This document shows, piece after piece, positions 53,341 to 61,873 of a DNA stretch of 64,000 nt. A program made the position numbers and the translations under genes. Position 1 is the stretch's first letter; the number at the start of each line of letters is the position of its first letter. The notes under the pieces are model-generated. The model saw nothing but the letters and a program-made list of their open reading frames with translations, ran no database searches and was not told where the DNA came from. The stretch is from ZC4RG30 sp963777735 (GTDB lineage Bacteria; Pseudomonadota; Gammaproteobacteria; Steroidobacterales; Steroidobacteraceae): the NCBI GenBank assembly GCA_963777735.1, contig CAVZRQ010000006.1, forward strand, positions 62,001 through 126,000, written 5' to 3'.

Positions 53341-54186
53341 ATGCGGCCGCTCCCAAGCCCGCGTCTCGCAGCGCCGCGCGAAATCATCGACGCCGCCCCG
53401 GACAGCGCCTGGCGCACTCCCGACCCGGCGAATCTGCTGTACATGCAGGTCGGCACCGGAGTCGTAATCATCGAACTCGCGCCGGAGTTCGCGCCGGCCC
53501 ATGTCGCCAACATCCGCACTCTGGCGCGCGAGCATTTCTGGGATGGCACCAGCGTCTATCGTTCGCAGGACAATTTCGTCGTGCAGTTCGGTGATCCGGA
53601 TGGCGACGATCCCGCCAAGGCAAAGCCGCTGGGATCAGCGAAAGACAAACTGCCAGCCGAATTCCATCGCGAAGCCAAAGGCCTGGCATTCGACCGGCTC
53701 CCCGATGTGGACGGCTGGGCACCCGAGGTGGGCTTCAGTGGTGGCTTCCCCGCAGCCCGCGATCCGAAGACCGGTCGCGCCTGGCTTGCGCATTGTTATG
53801 GCGTCGTCGGGGCCGGCCGCGGCAATGCCGAAGACAGCAGCATCGGCACCGAGCTGTATGTGGTCATCGGCCAGGCGCCGCGGCAGCTCGACAACAACAT
53901 CACCGTGGTGGGTCGCGTGCTGCAGGGCATGGAGTTGCTGAGCGCATTGCCGCGCGGCACTGGATCCGGCGGCTTCTACGAAACTGCTGCCGAACGCACG
54001 CCGATTCGCGTGATCCGGCTTGCCAGCGAAATACCCGAATCAGTGCGCATCCCGATACAGGTGCTGCGCACGGATACCGCAGTGTTCAGGGAAGCCGTGG
54101 AAGCGCGCCGCAACCGCGTCGATGAATTCTACAAGCGGCCGGCCGGGCACATCGACCTGTGCAATGTGCCGGTGACGCTGCGGTAG
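53341..54186 (+). CDS. Cyclophilin-type peptidyl-prolyl isomerase
   Basis: A 281-residue protein with a cyclophilin fold: VVIIELAPEFAPAHVANIR, YRSQDNFVVQFGDPD, and GTELYVVIGQAPRQLDNNITVVGRV interrupted to fit. Long C-terminal extension of about 80 residues. Homologues usually carry a signal peptide, but the frame upstream of ATG 53341 shows none, while a neighbouring frame encodes a hydrophobic stretch (VLALICSTG). Either the protein is cytoplasmic or a base is missing near the start. Convergent with the lipoprotein gene at 54198. Confidence 0.82.
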   Translation: MRPLPSPRLAAPREIIDAAPDSAWRTPDPANLLYMQVGTGVVIIELAPEFAPAHVANIRTLAREHFWDGTSVYRSQDNFVVQFGDPDGDDPAKAKPLGSAKDKLPAEFHREAKGLAFDRLPDVDGWAPEVGFSGGFPAARDPKTGRAWLAHCYGVVGAGRGNAEDSSIGTELYVVIGQAPRQLDNNITVVGRVLQGMELLSALPRGTGSGGFYETAAERTPIRVIRLASEIPESVRIPIQVLRTDTAVFREAVEARRNRVDEFYKRPAGHIDLCNVPVTLR

Positions 54187-54197
54187 TCCCTGCCGGA

Positions 54198-54836
54198 TTA
54201 CTGCTGTTTGTCGACTGCCCGCTTCTGGTTCGTGGGCATCGGTTCGAAAGGCACGCTGAACCAGCCGAATGCCGAACCCATGGGCATGTCCATGGTGACC
54301 AGCACGCGCAGCTCCCGCGGACCACCAGCCAGCTTCGTCACCGACAACTGGCGGCGATAGGCCGTTGTGGCGGTGGCCTTCTGCGCACGCAGTTCACCGG
54401 TGGTGGTGCGGACGCCGGGAACTTCCTTGATGCTGACTGCGAGATTGCTGCCTTCCACGCGTGGCACAGCGGCCAGGTGCAACGTTACTGGCTGGCCATC
54501 CTGCACCGGGCCTTCAAACTGGTAACGCAGATCGACAGGCACGCTGAGTTTGGATGAGCCTTGTGCCGACAGCATGGCTGCAAGCGCTGGTACATCGGCA
54601 GGGCGCGCGGTCGCCACCGCCGCGGCTGAATCGGGCACAGCGGCATCCGCTACGACGGCATCCGCTGCTGGCGTGAGTACCGCTGCGGGAGCGGGCGCCG
54701 ACTCCACCGGTGCAGGGGCCACCGTTGGCTCAGGCACATCGGGAACCGGCACGGGTTTGCCACAGCCGGTCAGCAGCGCAACCAGCAATGCGGCGCCCAT
54801 GGCGCCGGCTTTCGTGTCAAAGGACAGCGTACGCAT
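54198..54836 (-). CDS. Putative lipoprotein, unknown function
   Basis: A 212-residue protein with a lipobox (LLTGC, Cys about 25) after a hydrophobic leader. A Pro/Ala/Val-rich linker (about 28-75) is followed by a beta-rich domain (PVDLRYQFEGPVQDGQPVTL, then RELRVLVTMDMPMG). No catalytic motif recognised. It stands alone between a cyclophilin gene and a broken metalloprotease gene, both on separate transcripts or strands, and its stop is 11 nt from the cyclophilin stop. Confidence 0.75.
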   Translation of the reverse strand: MRTLSFDTKAGAMGAALLVALLTGCGKPVPVPDVPEPTVAPAPVESAPAPAAVLTPAADAVVADAAVPDSAAAVATARPADVPALAAMLSAQGSSKLSVPVDLRYQFEGPVQDGQPVTLHLAAVPRVEGSNLAVSIKEVPGVRTTTGELRAQKATATTAYRRQLSVTKLAGGPRELRVLVTMDMPMGSAFGWFSVPFEPMPTNQKRAVDKQQ

Positions 54837-54847
54837 GATTCATCGCC

Positions 54848-56822
54848 TCAATTGATCGTCACGGTGAGATCGTAATCGCCGGGTGTGCCCTGTTCGGTGG
54901 AACAGCCATTGGCGCAGTCGTAGGCATCGATGATGTAGGTCGTGCCAGCTGTTACACTGAACGTCTCCGTCTCCGGGTATTCGGCGGGCGGATCATCTGC
55001 CCCTGCTCGACCACCGTGCCGGAACGATAGACCATGAAGTCCGGATCAGGGTTCGCGGCCGGCATTCGATGTATCGCAGTGTCACCGTGAAACTGCCCGA
55101 TCGCTGCAGGCGTAAAACGCAGGAAGCGATGATTTCCCAGTTTGTTGTAGTGACGATCCGCCGTTCCCGAGGCTGCGAACCACCACTGGCGTTCCCACGG
55201 GATATCGGTGAACACCGGCAGCGCGAATTGCTGGGGGCGCTGAGTGGATTGTTGGTTCTCAGTGGTGGCAAATGCGTCAATGGCATTGACGGTGGTGCTC
55301 GCATTGATGTTCTGCGCTGACACCAGCGTGTCGATGGCGGCGCCTGCCCCGGCCGCGCCGCCTTCAGCGCGGCGATGAACGAAAAGATGCTGGTGACTGC
55401 CGGCGTGTGCGGTGCGCAGGGGTGCGTTGGTCAGCACCTCCCAGATCGGCGCGAAGCCCCAGCGGGATGCCGTCACTGCCATCGGAACGACTGTCATACA
55501 GATCCCAGAGGATCGACCACACGGAGGTCTCGCTGCACCAGCATCCCGGGCCGGCGGTCGACAGATTCGGCGGGTTGATTTCGACACTGAAGCCACCTCC
55601 ACGGAAACGCCGTTCCGTCGACGAAGGTGTCGCGCACGAGCGGATCATTGAGCACGATGGCCGCGAATGCATAACCAAAGCCCTCGCCGAAGGCGACGCG
55701 AGGATCGAGCTGGTCGCCGATCGGCATGCGGGCCACCGATGCTGTCGGAGCGCGCGAAATTGCGCTCGATGTAGTGCCCGAACTCGTGCGCCACCACATG
55801 CTGGTCGAATTCATCCGTGTCTTCGGTCAGATCAGCCATCAGCGCGATGTGCTGACCGCCTGCAGTCAGAAGAACGTGCCTGCCGTCTGGCTGCCCCAGT
55901 CGACGATCAAGGGAGGGAAAGTCGCGGTGGGCGCGACAGTGGCGGTAATGGTCTGAATCGCAGAATAGATGGTGTCGAGCACTGCAAATGGCCCCGAAGC
56001 GCGCGCACCCGTGCCGACGCCACTGCTGTTGATTCCCAAGGGAATCTCGAAATTCCTGCGTACCTTGACTGCTGTTGAACGCAGCGCTGGTGAATGTGTA
56101 GGGCGCCGTGCCTGGCACGCCATCCTGCACGCGCACGTCCCAGCGAGGCAGCGGCAGTGTGGTGTCCCGCTGCAAGCGCGCGACCACCTGAATCGCGATG
56201 AGGGTATTGGCTGCAAGTCGAAGGAGTACCCACCAGTGGCGTCGGTGCCGCTCGTGGCCAGCACTGCCTGGGTGCTGGCGTCGATTGCACGCACAATCAC
56301 GCCGCGCACGGGCCGGGAGTCAACATTCGCGTAGTCCAGGCCGAAGGGCGACACATTGAGGAACTGCGGACGCGTGTACCGCACCGTGCCCGAAACAGTC
56401 ACGTTCGAGGGGAGCGGTGCGTAACGGAAATTCCCACCGTAGCCGGCGCGCTCGCCGCGCCATCGTCGTCCGTGACGATCAGCCTGAAGGTCAGTGTGGT
56501 ATTGCCTGTGACGGTAGGCGCAACGAAGCACGGCTGGGAAGTGGTGGCATTGAGCAACGTGACAGCGGTGCCCTCGGTTTGCGTCCAGGCAAACTCGACA
56601 ATGCTGCCGTCCGGATCACTGCTTGCCGTACCGTTCAACGTGACCGTGGCGTTGGCCGTCACAGTCTGCGCGTGCACCAACATTCGCAGTGGGCGCGACA
56701 TTGGCAGGCTGCGGATTCCCGCCGCCATTGCTGCCGCCATCACTGCCCCCGCCGCCGCAGGCAGACATCAGCAGCAGGGCTGCCGAGCCGAGGAGAATCA
56801 GACGTGCAACTGCCTGGCGCAT
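54848..56822 (-). pseudogene. Exported PKD/zinc metalloprotease-like lipoprotein gene with about ten frameshifts
   Basis: The start (ATG 56822) encodes a lipobox leader (LLLMSACGGGG). Segments readable in successively changing frames are: a PKD-like domain (TLNGTASSDPDGSIVEFAWT), a carboxypeptidase-regulatory-like part (RPVRGVIVRAIDASTQAVL), NFEIPLGINSSGVGTGA, the zinc motif HVVAHEFGHYIERNFARSDS (HEFGH at 55774-55788), FGEGFGYAF about 30 residues later (a gluzincin-like Glu), VWSILWDLYDSRSD, and a C-terminal PPC-like part ending DYDLTVTIN and TGA at 54848. Frame changes are needed near 56680, 56430, 56210, 56080, 55868, 55735, 55605, 55455, perhaps 55380, and 54990. Neighbours are intact. Confidence 0.7.
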
Positions 56823-56916
56823 AACAACCCTGCCTACCCGAATGGCCCGATAGTCTCCTACGGCATCCCGATTGGAAAGGACCTGCCCGGCGCTTTGCCT
56901 GACTAAAATACTGTCC

Positions 56917-57780
56917 ATGCGCTCCGCCCCACCCCTGACCGGCCTCCTGCAACTTATTGTGCTGGGTGCCATCTGGGGAGCCTCCTTCCTGTTCATGCGT
57001 TTGGCCGTCAAGGATTTCGGTCCGGTGCCGCTCGTGGAAATGCGACTGGGGCTCGGCGCGCTGCTGCTGCTGCCTTTTCTGTGGCGCGACCGCGCCCAGT
57101 TCACGCTCGCGCGTTGGCCCATGATGGCGCTGATCGGCGCGATGAATTCCGCGCTTCCCTTCCTCTTGTTTGCTTGGGCAGCAGAGCGTGCTCCGGCAGG
57201 CGTTGGCGCCATTGCCAATGGCATGACCGCGCTGTGCGCCGGGCTGATGGGCTTCCTGTTCTTCCAGGAACGCCTCACTGCGCGACACAGCATTGCCTTG
57301 TGCGCGGGGTTCGCCGGAATCCTGGTGCTGGCCAGCGGCAAGATGGCCGGCATGAGCGTGGGCTGGGCAAGCCTGGCGGGGGCAATGGCTTCCCTGATGT
57401 ACGGGTTCTCCGTTCACATGGCGCGCCGACATCTCGCTGGTTTGCCCCCTGCGGCACTGGCTGCCGTGACGCTCGGAACATCCGCGCTGCTGGCCGCACC
57501 ATTTGCCATCGCTACCTGGCCTGAGCATGTCATCGCGCCACGGGCCTGGCTCAGCGCCCTTGCACTCGGCGTGTTCTGCACGGGCATCGCCTTTGCCATG
57601 TTCTATCGACTGATCACACGCCTCGGTGCGAACCGCGCCTCGATCGTCACCTATCTGGTGCCACTTTTCGGTGTGGCCTGGGGCTGGATCTTTCTTGACG
57701 AGCCCATCACCGCCACGATGGCGATCGCCTGCGCAATGATCCTGGGCAGCGTGGCGTTCAGCCAGCGCTGGGGGCGCTGA
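56917..57780 (+). CDS. EamA-family (DMT) transporter
   Basis: A 287-residue membrane protein with ten helices in two EamA halves (ALGAIWGASFLFMRLAVKDF-like start, then ERAPAGVGAIANGMTAL, and in the second half GANRASIVTYLVPLFGVAWG). Such proteins export metabolites or amino acids; the substrate is unknown. Start ATG at 56917; the open frame upstream (56872) is not homologous and lacks a ribosome binding site. Divergent from the metalloprotease gene, whose start is 95 bp away. Confidence 0.88.
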   Translation: MRSAPPLTGLLQLIVLGAIWGASFLFMRLAVKDFGPVPLVEMRLGLGALLLLPFLWRDRAQFTLARWPMMALIGAMNSALPFLLFAWAAERAPAGVGAIANGMTALCAGLMGFLFFQERLTARHSIALCAGFAGILVLASGKMAGMSVGWASLAGAMASLMYGFSVHMARRHLAGLPPAALAAVTLGTSALLAAPFAIATWPEHVIAPRAWLSALALGVFCTGIAFAMFYRLITRLGANRASIVTYLVPLFGVAWGWIFLDEPITATMAIACAMILGSVAFSQRWGR

Positions 57781-57868
57781 GCTGTCCGATCCACAGCCGA
57801 TTGCCATCCGGATCAGTTGTATAGAATTCTTGACACGGAGTATATCTTTCTTTACATTCTGTTCTCAC
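57758..57868 (-). pseudogene. Remnant of a VOC/glyoxalase-family gene (3' end only)
   Basis: The minus strand reads CKERYTPCQEFYTTDPDGN then RLWIGQL and ends in TGA at 57758. This is the C-terminal strand and metal-binding Glu region of VOC (glyoxalase/bleomycin-resistance) proteins, which typically end EFYxxDPDGN. Only about 37 codons are present and no upstream part of the fold is found; the next plus-strand gene begins in its place. It overlaps the end of the DMT transporter gene by 23 nt. Confidence 0.45.
57830..57858 (+). promoter_or_regulatory. Sigma-70 promoter of the membrane protein/XRE pair
   Basis: TTGACA (57830-57835), 17 nt, TACATT (57853-57858). A perfect -35 and 4/6 -10 at ideal spacing, about 32 nt before the GGAG ribosome binding site and ATG 57897. 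It lies within the VOC remnant. The HTH protein encoded second in this operon may autoregulate here. Confidence 0.65.
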
Positions 57869-57896
57869 CGATCACAGCCCGCACTGGAGAACAGCC

Positions 57897-58319
57897 ATGT
57901 CATTCCGTGAAAAAACCGCATGGGTAACGTTGTTTGCCATCGTGGTCGTTTCGCTGATGTACTGGCTCCACCTGCCCAACCCGTTCGTGCCTCATTCGCC
58001 GCCACGGGTGCTGCATGCCATGGGCGCGAGCCTGCTGGCCTATCTGCTGATCGAAGCGGCTGCCTATCTGGTGCTGCGCCTGCGCAACCGGCAGGAGGCA
58101 CGCCTGCCCAAAGACGAGCGCGAGCGGCTGATCGACCTGAAGGCACTGCGTGTCGCCTACTACGTATTCGTCTACGGTTCCCTCGGCGGCATGTTCTTGA
58201 CTTTGCACCTTGTGAATACGGGTGCTGTCGGTCTGGGAATGACTGTATTCATGGCCTTCGTGCTCGCGCAACTGGCCAAGCACGCCGCCCGCATCGCCTA
58301 CTACCGACGGGGATCCTGA
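57897..58319 (+). CDS. Small four-helix membrane protein of a membrane/XRE pair
   Basis: A 140-residue protein with four membrane segments (about 9-22, 40-62, 84-104, 109-125) joined by a charged loop (RNRQEARLPKDERERLIDLK). GGAG precedes ATG 57897 by 7 nt. Paired with a short XRE regulator 2 nt downstream, an arrangement common for DUF2178-like membrane proteins. No function can be given. Confidence 0.82.
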   Translation: MSFREKTAWVTLFAIVVVSLMYWLHLPNPFVPHSPPRVLHAMGASLLAYLLIEAAAYLVLRLRNRQEARLPKDERERLIDLKALRVAYYVFVYGSLGGMFLTLHLVNTGAVGLGMTVFMAFVLAQLAKHAARIAYYRRGS

Positions 58320-58321
58320 AA

Positions 58322-58549
58322 GTGTCCCCGACCCGGGTGACCAACTCGATCCGCCGGTTACGCTTCGAACATGGCGAGATGACGCAACAGGATCTGGCAG
58401 AGCGGATCGGGGTGACGCGCCAGACGGTCAACGCCATCGAAGCGGGAAAGTATTCGCCTTCGCTGGAAGCGGCATTCTGCATTGCGGAGGTTTTCGGGCT
58501 GCCCGTAGACGCGGTGTTTCACTACCAGAAGCCCGCGCGAAAACGTTGA
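58322..58549 (+). CDS. Short XRE-family HTH regulator
   Basis: A 75-residue protein that is almost only a helix-turn-helix (MTQQDLAERIGVTRQTVNAI, then YSPSLEAAFCIAEVFGLPVD), of the YozG/compact Cro-like type. The start is GTG at 58322, 2 nt after the membrane protein stop. Co-transcribed with it, and probably represses their promoter at 57830-57858. Confidence 0.87.
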   Translation: MSPTRVTNSIRRLRFEHGEMTQQDLAERIGVTRQTVNAIEAGKYSPSLEAAFCIAEVFGLPVDAVFHYQKPARKR

Positions 58550-58576
58550 GGGCTGCACGCCAGGCCGACGGCCTGT

Positions 58577-58870
58577 TCAGAGAATGTCGGCCACATCCTG
58601 TAGTGAAGAGTCCCTTGCAAATTGCACGATCACATAGGAACAGGTCGCACTGACCTTCGTGCCGGTCGCTCTGGCCCAGGCTACCGCTGCGTCGAGCAGT
58701 TCCCTGGCAACGCCCTTCCCCCTCAAGCTCACATCCACGTAGGTGTGATCGATGACGATCCGGGCTTCGCCATTACGCCGGTAGGTCATTTCGGCGACAC
58801 GGGCGCCATCGCTTTCGAGGTAGAAGATTCCGCCCTTCCCATGCTCTTCATGCGAGATGATGTGGTGCAT
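58577..58870 (-). CDS. GNAT-family N-acetyltransferase (YjdJ-like)
   Basis: A 97-residue minimal GNAT protein: AEMTYRR, then VIDHTYVDVSLRGKGVARELL with the acetyl-CoA loop RGKGVA, and SATCSYVIVQFARD near the end. Short members of this family act on small amines or are of unknown target. ATG at 58870. Convergent with the XRE gene, 27 bp apart. Confidence 0.85.
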   Translation of the reverse strand: MHHIISHEEHGKGGIFYLESDGARVAEMTYRRNGEARIVIDHTYVDVSLRGKGVARELLDAAVAWARATGTKVSATCSYVIVQFARDSSLQDVADIL

Positions 58871-58906
58871 GACAAAACTCTACCACCCTGAGCGCCCGCT
58901 GGATTG

Positions 58907-59324
58907 ATGGACATTCCCTCGCCGCGACGCCGGCTGCTGCGTGCCATCGCTGCAACGGTGGTTGCTTCAGCAGCCTTCTCGCAGAACGCGGAACGACGCG
59001 TCCCGGTCATGTTTGCAGATGGCAAAACCACACGCAGCTTCGACGATTCGATCAGCGACTTCGATGTGGTGACCTATGTGGTGACGCTTCACAAGGGCCA
59101 GTCGCTGCGCGTGATGCTCGCGACCACCAATGCCTCCAACTGTTTCGATATCCATGCACCAGGCACGACTCAAACCGATCTATGTCGGCGGCGACTCGGG
59201 CAGCACGCATCAGCTGCAGGCGCAGACATCGGGCGATTATCTCGTGAAGGTGTTTCTGCTGCGGCTGGCCGCCCGGGACGGACAGACGGCGCAGTACACA
59301 CTTGAACTCCAACTGACCGGATAG
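58907..59324 (+). pseudogene. PliG-like (g-type lysozyme inhibitor) exported protein, frameshifted
   Basis: Signal peptide (LLRAIAATVVASAAFSQN), then FADGKTTRSFDDSISDFDVV and TYVVTLHKGQSLRVML in frame 1 up to DIHAPG. After about 59168 the sequence continues in the next frame as KPIYVGGDSGSTHQLQ and GDYLVKVFLLRLAARDGQTA then YTLEL. This last pattern is characteristic of PliG/g-type lysozyme inhibitor-like domains. The length 418 nt is one base too long; deleting one base near 59168 restores 139 codons. Start ATG 58907, with TTG at 58904 also possible. Likely periplasmic if functional. Confidence 0.65.
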
Positions 59325-59332
59325 AACCCGGA

Positions 59333-59686
59333 TCAGCGCATTGGCTTGCGCACGATGGAATCGCTCAGGCAATCCGTATTGGTGATGTCGAGGGGCTCTG
59401 CCTCAGCGGATGCCAGCGGAACGAATTCCGGCTTTTCCGCGGGCTTCTTCAGGTTCTTGTTGACCTGCCGGATGAAATAGCAGTCTGTCGAACCGGAGAG
59501 GATCCTGGCGGGCAGTTTGCTGACCTGGCTATCCCGCAGCGCCTGAACCTCTTCCGCAGACATGCCCCGGACTTCGGCCTGGAACTGCTTGTAGGTAGGT
59601 ATGGCCGAAGACAGATCCTGACCAGGAGTCTGTGCGATGGCAGGCAGAACCGCAGCGGTGAGCACGATGGTCGTCAGAGTGCGCAT
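59333..59686 (-). CDS. Small exported protein, unknown
   Basis: A 117-residue protein with signal peptide (TTIVLTAAVLPAIAQ). It contains SAEEVQALRDSQVSKLP, two cysteines (in TDCYFIRQ and TDCLSDSI) that could form a disulfide, and a Lys/Pro/Glu-rich middle. Not recognised. Separated by 25 bp from the upstream quinoprotein gene end, on the same strand, so possibly in its operon. Confidence 0.65.
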   Translation of the reverse strand: MRTLTTIVLTAAVLPAIAQTPGQDLSSAIPTYKQFQAEVRGMSAEEVQALRDSQVSKLPARILSGSTDCYFIRQVNKNLKKPAEKPEFVPLASAEAEPLDITNTDCLSDSIVRKPMR

Positions 59687-59711
59687 GGCTTTCTCCTGAG
59701 CCGGCTGTTCA

Positions 59712-61806
59712 TCAGGGTAGCGAAGGCAATGCGAACACCATGATCGCGTTGCTCTCGCCGCTGTTGTCGAGGTTCAGCTGCACCGGGCCCATGGTGCCGG
59801 TGTTCAGACCCGGGTGCGCCATGTTGTTGCCGGTGATCACGGCGATGTACTGCCGGCCATTCACCGCGTAGGTGATGTTGCTGGTCGACACCGGCGAGGG
59901 CAGCACGGTTCGCCACAGCACCTTGCCGGTGTCGGCATCCTGCGCCCAGTAGCGGCGATTGATGTCGCCCATGAACACCAGATCGCCGGCGGTGGCCAGC
60001 ATGGAACTGTTGGTCGGGATGGGCCCCATCGGCCAATGCGTGATCTGGCCCGTCTCCATGTTGATCTTCGCCAGACCGTTCATCTCTTCCATGCTCTTGC
60101 CCGGCATGGGTTCGCCAACCCGGCTTTCAGGCTGCCCCGGAACATTGCCGCTCGAGGGCTTTGCAGCCGTCATCCGCAGACAGTTGTTGATGTACGGCAC
60201 ATACAGGCTGTTGTTGCGCGGGCTGTAGGCCGTGGGCCAGTAGCTGCGCGTATTGAAGAAGCAGATCAGGCTCTGCGCGCCGGGTTTGTCGAGCACCAGC
60301 TTGCGATTGATGGTGGTCGCACCGGTGTTGACGTCGATGTCGCTGAGAAAATAGTTGGGGGAATCCCAGGGGAACGGCGTGGACCAGAGAAATTCACCCG
60401 TGGCCTTGTCCAGCGCCCACAGACCGCCGGCTTCGCCCACACCCACCAGGATGTCGCGCTCTTCGCCAGCGCTTCAGCTTCGGGCTGATCCAGCGCACAT
60501 GGGCGGGATCGGGGTTCACCCGCGTGCGCAGCAGCACGCGCTCCTCGTTCATGTCGTCATCCCAGTCGTCGCCCGGCAGATGCTGGTAATACCACTTGAG
60601 CTTGCCGGTGGCGGGGTCGAGTGCCAGCGTCGAATTGCTGTACAGATCGGCAGGCGCCTGCGTGGGAATGGCGTCTGAATTGCCGTGCCGCGCGAGCCGT
60701 GTGTAGGGCGTGGGATTGGCCACGGTCCAGTACAGCGTATTCGTGGCCGCATCGTAGGAGCCGGGCAATCCCCAGGACGATGCCTTGCGTTTATCGAGCG
60801 GCAGACCAGCCCAGGTGTCGCGCTTGCCGTCGATGCCGGGCACGGGATCGTCCGCTGCCTGGGTGAGCTGGAACTGCCACGCCAGCTTGCCTGTCCGCGC
60901 ATCGTGGGCGGTGATGTTGCAGTGTTCGCGCTTGCTCTGGCCACCGCAGGTGCCGCTCGACACCACTTTTCCATCCACCACGATTGCGCCGGTGGTATTG
61001 CCGCGCCCTTTGGTTGGCGCTTCCCAGCGCAATGCGCCGGTCTTCGCATCCAGCGCGACGATGGTTTCGTCGGGCGCGGTGAAGAACACCATGTCCAGGT
61101 AGATGGCCAGCGTCTTCGAACGGCTCGAGGCGCCGGCATTTCTTTCTTTGTATTGCCGGTTGTAGCGCCAGATGGTGTCGCCGGTGGTGGCGTCGAGTGC
61201 CGCCACATTGCCACCCGGCAGCGACACGTACATCACGCCGTCGTAGACCGTCGGGATGGTTTCGGTAATGCCCTCCGGCAATCCCTTGGACCAGGCGAGC
61301 GTCAGCTGGCCGATATTGCCGCGGTTGATCTGATCCAGCGGACTGAAGCGCTGCGCGTCCGGCGTCCTGCTGAACCATAGCCAGTCGTTTGGCGAAGGGT
61401 TGAGCAGCATGGCGTCGGTAACGGGCGTGAACCGCGTGATGTGCGGCATCGATGCATAGCGATTTTCCGCGTCGATCTTCACCGTGTTGTCGGCATTGCC
61501 CGCCGAGCGGGCCAGAAAACGCAGGTATCCCGTGAGCGCCGGCATCTGGGTAGCCTGGATGGGCGCGGGGGGCATGCCCTTGGCCGGCACCCCTTCGCGC
61601 AGGAGTGCAGCCAACGCGGTGTTGTCGGAACTGGCCACCCTGGGCAAAACGCTTGGTGCCATCTGGCCGCCGCGGCCATCGGCGCCGTGGCAGGTGGCAC
61701 AGTGCGTGGCGAACAGCTGCATGCCTTCCTGCATCTCCATGGCATGGAGACCCGAACAGCCGATAACCAGCTGCACCGCCGCAGCGGCGCGAATCCAGAC
61801 TCGCAT
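59712..61806 (-). pseudogene. PQQ-type quinohaemoprotein dehydrogenase, frameshifted
   Basis: Signal peptide (VQLVIGCSGLHA), an N-terminal cytochrome c domain (CATCHGADGRGG, about 34-42; Met ligand region MPPAPIQATQMPALTGYL) and a beta-propeller of PQQ type (WSKGLPEGITETIPTVYDGV, GNVAALDATTGDTIWRYNRQ, GPIPTNSSMLATAGDLVFMG). The frame breaks near 60470: KLKRW leads into a non-homologous tail while the next frame carries GEERDILVGVGEAGGLWALD and on to AFALPSLP-like end at 59712. One extra base would explain it: 2095 minus 1 is 698 codons. Complete would be an alcohol- or sugar-oxidising periplasmic enzyme. Divergent from the gene at 61874. Confidence 0.82.
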
Positions 61807-61873
61807 CAACGCCCCCCCCAGGTATCAGCTCTGGTCGTAAGGTACTATCCTGCGTGGCAACCTGGGGGGAATC

